Shown piece by piece: positions 61,112-64,000 of a stretch of 64,000 bases of DNA. This DNA is from Qipengyuania qiaonensis. GTDB taxonomy: Bacteria > Pseudomonadota > Alphaproteobacteria > Sphingomonadales > Sphingomonadaceae. The stretch's first letter is position 1; each line of letters opens with the position of its first letter. The notes beneath the pieces were generated by a model. The model ran no database searches, was not told the origin of the DNA, and saw only the letters and a list, made by a program, of their open reading frames with translations. Location: assembly GCF_019711515.1 (NCBI RefSeq), contig NZ_JAIGNO010000003.1:124001-188000 (forward strand), read 5' to 3'. The position numbers and the translations under genes are program-made.

Positions 61112-62041
61112 ATGAGCGTACATTTCGGCGAGTTGGCCAAGAAAGTCGGCGCGGACGGCGCGATATCGGGCGAGGACGTGCTCGCCCTCCGGCGCGAGGC
61201 ATGGCCCGACGGGCGTATTTCGCAGACCGAGGCGGAGGCGATCTTCGCCCTCAATCGCGCGCTCACATCGCAGAGCGCCGAATGGGTCGACTTCTTCGTC
61301 GAGGCGCTGGGCGAATATGTCGTCAACCAGCGTGCGCCGACCGGCTATGTCGACAGCGAGAATGCCGCCTGGCTGATGGCGCAGATCGATGCCGATGGGG
61401 TGCTGGGTTCGATGGCCGAACTCGAACTGCTGATCCGCGTGTTCGAGCGTGCGCAGAACGTGCCCGGGGCGCTCAAGGATTGCGCGATCTCGCAGATCGA
61501 ACTGGCCGTGCTCGAAGGCACCGGCCCGACGCGCGACGGCGGCGCGCTGGAAGCGGGCAACGTCAATGCGACCGAGGCCAGGCTGCTGCGCCGCGCGATC
61601 TTCGCGCCCGCCAGCGAGCGCCCGGCCGCGGTGGGCCGCAAGGAAGCCGACATGCTCTTCCGCCTCAAGGATGCGACGCTGGACGCCGACAATGCGCCGG
61701 AGTGGAAGCAGCTCTTCGTGCAGGGCGTCGCCAATTATCTGCAGGGCTATAGCAGCGAGAACGCCCAGATCAGCCGCGAACGGGCGAGCGAATTGCAGGC
61801 CTTCATGAACGACACTGCGTCGGGCGTGGGCGGGTTCCTCGGCAAGATGGCGGTTTCCGCCCCGAACGCGTTCGGGATCGTCTTCGGCCGCAAGGATGCA
61901 GGCCCGGCCCGCGAAGAGCACGTCGCAGCCGCGCATGAATTGACCGCCAGCGAGAACGAATGGCTCAACGCCAAATTCGCGGTGAACGGCCGGATCGACG
62001 CCTACGAGAAAGCGCTGCTCGATTTCCTCGCGGGGAAGTGA
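61112..62041 (+). CDS. Uncharacterised helical protein
   Basis: A 309-residue, mostly alpha-helical, acidic protein without signal peptide. Two internal repeats are visible: GAISGEDVLALRREAWPDGRISQTEAEAIFALNR (about 14-48, motif DGRISQTEAEAIF) and NVNATEARLLRRAIFAPASE with later ADMLFRLKDAT. The repeat spacing is reminiscent of TerB-like helical domains but the match is weak. No partner is suggested by the neighbours. Confidence 0.7.
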   Translation: MSVHFGELAKKVGADGAISGEDVLALRREAWPDGRISQTEAEAIFALNRALTSQSAEWVDFFVEALGEYVVNQRAPTGYVDSENAAWLMAQIDADGVLGSMAELELLIRVFERAQNVPGALKDCAISQIELAVLEGTGPTRDGGALEAGNVNATEARLLRRAIFAPASERPAAVGRKEADMLFRLKDATLDADNAPEWKQLFVQGVANYLQGYSSENAQISRERASELQAFMNDTASGVGGFLGKMAVSAPNAFGIVFGRKDAGPAREEHVAAAHELTASENEWLNAKFAVNGRIDAYEKALLDFLAGK

Positions 62042-62042
62042 G

Positions 62043-62252
62043 TTAGTCGAATTCGAGCGGGGCTTCGGCTCCGCCGAGCTTGGGCAATGGACCCTGCGGC
62101 GGAATGGCAGGTACCGCAATTCCTGCTTCGGGAGGTTTCCTGCGGGGCTTCCTGGGCTCGCGTCCGAGCCGTCGCATCATCGCCTCCCGGTCTTGGCGGC
62201 GGTTGGCCGCGGCGCGGCGCGCCTTCCTCAGCAGCCGTTCGTAGAAGCTCAT
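62043..62252 (-). CDS. Small basic protein of unknown function
   Basis: A 69-residue protein: a basic N-terminal half (MSFYERLLRKARRAAANRR then QDREAMMRRLGREPRKP) and a Pro-rich tail. It lies downstream of sufA on the same strand, separated by 7 bases, and may belong to the suf operon. Not recognised. Confidence 0.55.
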   Translation of the reverse strand: MSFYERLLRKARRAAANRRQDREAMMRRLGREPRKPRRKPPEAGIAVPAIPPQGPLPKLGGAEAPLEFD

Positions 62253-62259
62253 CCGTGCA

Positions 62260-62619
62260 TCATACCATGAAGCTCTCGCCGCAGCCGCAGGCGCCCTTGG
62301 CGTTGGGGTTTTCGAACACGAAGCCGGCGGTGAAATCGTCCTCGACCCAGTCCATCGTGCTGCCGATCAGGTAGAGCACGCTGGCACCGTCGATGTAGAA
62401 CACGCCGCCGGGCGTTTTGATCTTCTCGTCGAACTTCGCTTCCTCGGCAACATAGTCGACCGAATAGGCGAGGCCCGAACAGCCGCGGCGCGGGGTGGAC
62501 AGCTTCACGCCGATCGCGTCCTCGGGCGCCTTCGCCATGAGGTCGGCGACGCGCTGTTCGGCGGCCTTCGTCAGGATGACGGCGGCCTTGGGGGCGGGAC
62601 GGGTCGTGGTCTCGGTCAT
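62260..62619 (-). CDS. sufA: Fe-S cluster assembly A-type carrier SufA/IscA
   Basis: A 119-residue A-type scaffold/carrier. Three conserved cysteines: Cys47 in TPRRGCSGLAY and Cys111 and Cys113 in GACGCGESF. It accepts Fe-S clusters from the SUF scaffold and passes them to apoproteins. The start codon overlaps the sufT stop (TGATG), showing coupling within the suf operon. Confidence 0.93.
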   Translation of the reverse strand: MTETTTRPAPKAAVILTKAAEQRVADLMAKAPEDAIGVKLSTPRRGCSGLAYSVDYVAEEAKFDEKIKTPGGVFYIDGASVLYLIGSTMDWVEDDFTAGFVFENPNAKGACGCGESFMV

Positions 62620-63125
62620 CAGAGCATTCCCAGTTCGAGGCGCGCCTCGTCGGTCATCTTGTCCGGGCCCCAGGGCGGGTCCCAGACGAGATTGACTTCG
62701 GCATCGCGCACGCCGGGCACGCTGGCGGCGCGCAGTTCGACTTCGCCCGGCATGGTTTCGGCGACCGGGCAATGCGGCGTCGTCAGCGTCATGGTGACGG
62801 TCACGTCGCTCTCGTCGTCGACCTCGACGCCGTAGATCAGGCCGAGATCGTAGATGTTCACCGGGATTTCCGGATCGTAGATTTCCTTGAGCGCGGCGAT
62901 CACCGCCTCGTACAGATCGCCGCCGGGCGCGCCTGCGGGCACGTTGTCCGGCTTCTTCTGCAGGAAGCCTTCGAGATAGTCGCGCTTGCGCTCCATCGTC
63001 TCGCGCGGGGTCTCGTCCGCATCCACGGCATCTTCCACTCGCGCGCGCCGCGGCTTGGCAGCCGCAGCGTCGGCCGGCGAAGGCGCGGCGATGAAATCGG
63101 TGTCGGTATTCGTTTCTTCGCTCAT
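62619..63125 (-). CDS. sufT: SufT-type MIP18/DUF59 Fe-S assembly protein
   Basis: A 168-residue protein with a variable N-terminus (1-70) and a DUF59 domain: LYEAVIAALKEIYDPEIPVNIYDLGLIYGV (about 72-101, motif DPEIPVNIYDLGLIY), MTLTTPHCPVAE with the reactive cysteine, and LVWDPPWGPDKM. SufT proteins help mature Fe-S proteins. Overlaps sufS upstream (ATGA) and sufA downstream. Confidence 0.92.
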   Translation of the reverse strand: MSEETNTDTDFIAAPSPADAAAAKPRRARVEDAVDADETPRETMERKRDYLEGFLQKKPDNVPAGAPGGDLYEAVIAALKEIYDPEIPVNIYDLGLIYGVEVDDESDVTVTMTLTTPHCPVAETMPGEVELRAASVPGVRDAEVNLVWDPPWGPDKMTDEARLELGML

Positions 63126-64000
63126 CCGAAGATCCTCTGGGTACGTTCGATGCCGCGCAACAAGGCGGCGATGTCGCTCTCGTCCGAATACAGCCCGAAG
63201 CTGGCCCGGGCGGTGGCAGGGACGCCGAGATGGTCCATCAGCGGCTGCGCACAATGATGCCCGGCCCGGATCGCGACATTCTCTTCGTCCAATATGGTGC
63301 CGAGATCGTGCGGGTGAACCCCCTCCATCGCGAAACTGACGATCCCGACACTGTCTTCCGGCCCGAACAGGCGGACCGAATTGAGGCCGGACAGGGCTTC
63401 GCGCAGCGTTCGGGCGAGATTTCGTTCGTGATCATACGCTCGATCGACACCATAATCGGCCAGATAATCGATCGCCGCATGCAACGCGATCGCCTCCGTG
63501 ATCATCGGCGTGCCCGCCTCGAACCGCTGCGGCGGCGGGGCATAGGTGGTCTTTGCGAAGGTGACCCTGTCGATCATCGATCCGCCGCCCTGATAGGGCG
63601 GCATGGCATCGAGGATTTCCTCGCGCGCCCACAGCACGCCGATGCCGGTCGGTCCGTAGATCTTGTGGCCCGAGAACGCGTAGAAATCGCAATCGATTGC
63701 CGCCATGTCGAGCGCCATGCGCGGCGCCGCCTGGCACCCGTCGAGCATCAGCTTCGCACCGACCGAATGGGCGAGTTCCGCCGCCGCACGCGCATCGAGC
63801 ACGCTTCCGAGAACGTTCGAGACATGCGCCAGCGAAACCAGCTTCGTGCGCGGGGTCAGCAGCGCTTCGAGCGCGCCGAGGTCGATCCGCCCATCCCCGG
63901 TCAGCGGACAGACATCGATCTGCGCCCCGGTATGCTCGGCCAGCATCTGCCATGGGACGATGTTGGAGTGATGCTCGAGCGTCGACAACACGATCCGGTC
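63122..64000 (-). CDS. sufS: Cysteine desulfurase SufS, 5' end outside the window
   Basis: PLP-dependent enzyme that releases sulfur from cysteine for Fe-S cluster building. The frame is open to the right edge. Visible motifs: STLEHHSNIVPWQ, VSNVLGSVLDA, SGHKIYGPTGIG with the PLP lysine, and AGHHCAQPLM with the catalytic cysteine. About 290 residues are inside the window; the N-terminal part is missing. Last bases overlap sufT. Confidence 0.93.
   Translation of the reverse strand, partial: DRIVLSTLEHHSNIVPWQMLAEHTGAQIDVCPLTGDGRIDLGALEALLTPRTKLVSLAHVSNVLGSVLDARAAAELAHSVGAKLMLDGCQAAPRMALDMAAIDCDFYAFSGHKIYGPTGIGVLWAREEILDAMPPYQGGGSMIDRVTFAKTTYAPPPQRFEAGTPMITEAIALHAAIDYLADYGVDRAYDHERNLARTLREALSGLNSVRLFGPEDSVGIVSFAMEGVHPHDLGTILDEENVAIRAGHHCAQPLMDHLGVPATARASFGLYSDESDIAALLRGIERTQRIFG

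Overview
The window is high-GC DNA (a rough impression of a little over 60 %) from an alphaproteobacterium of the order Sphingomonadales, most probably family Erythrobacteraceae. The evidence is the style of the core proteins (MmcB, APP1-type, DUF2093, DUF2141 and PAS_5-like proteins), the overlapping sufS-sufT-sufA genes, an OMR-type TonB-dependent receptor and a dispersed palindromic repeat of sphingomonad type. No species can be named from this sequence alone.

The window has two halves. Positions 1 to about 37,000 look accessory: many regulator plus enzyme pairs, frequent strand changes, a frameshifted gene, a plasmid/ICE-like replication module and two toxin-antitoxin systems. From the left these are: a peroxiredoxin cut by the window edge, divergent from a lipoprotein class D beta-lactamase; a dapA-like gene with an AraC regulator; an HExxH protein and a DMT exporter; an HxlR regulator divergent from a DHFR-like reductase with two palindromic operators; small unknowns and a broken DoxX gene; a minus-strand Toprim primase / Strawberry-notch helicase / ParB-like operon ending in a clear terminator; a HipBA-type TA pair with a 12-bp inverted-repeat operator; an exported hydrolase; an Rrf2 - YezD - TonB receptor - TauE/SafE - ChrA block that reads as a sulfur/oxyanion locus; an isonitrile-hydratase-like / alcohol dehydrogenase / amidohydrolase operon divergent from a GlxA-type regulator; and an MBL / TetR / AraC / hydrolase / SnoaL block.

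Positions 34,591 to 36,957 form a small island: an AbiEi/AbiEii toxin-antitoxin pair between a 3' half of a tRNA-Arg(CCT)-like gene on the left and, on the right, an intact tRNA-Arg(CCG) followed by a 5' remnant of a second tRNA-Arg(CCG). This looks like scars of tRNA-targeted integration.

From about 37,075 to the end the DNA looks like core chromosome: DNA repair (mmcB, xseA), envelope and protein quality control (M48-TPR protease, DsbA-like, M23 lipoprotein, SCPU protein), a LytS/LytTR two-component system, nadC, RNase T2, tadA, rpmB, purD, a PfkB/adenosine kinase-type gene and the end of a suf operon (sufA, sufT, sufS; sufS runs off the right edge). Notable here are start codons of xseA and purD that overlap on opposite strands, a long palindromic repeat before nadC, and a small GIY-YIG nuclease gene enclosed by a perfect 27-bp inverted repeat.

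No rRNA, CRISPR array, insertion sequence, transposase or integrase was seen.
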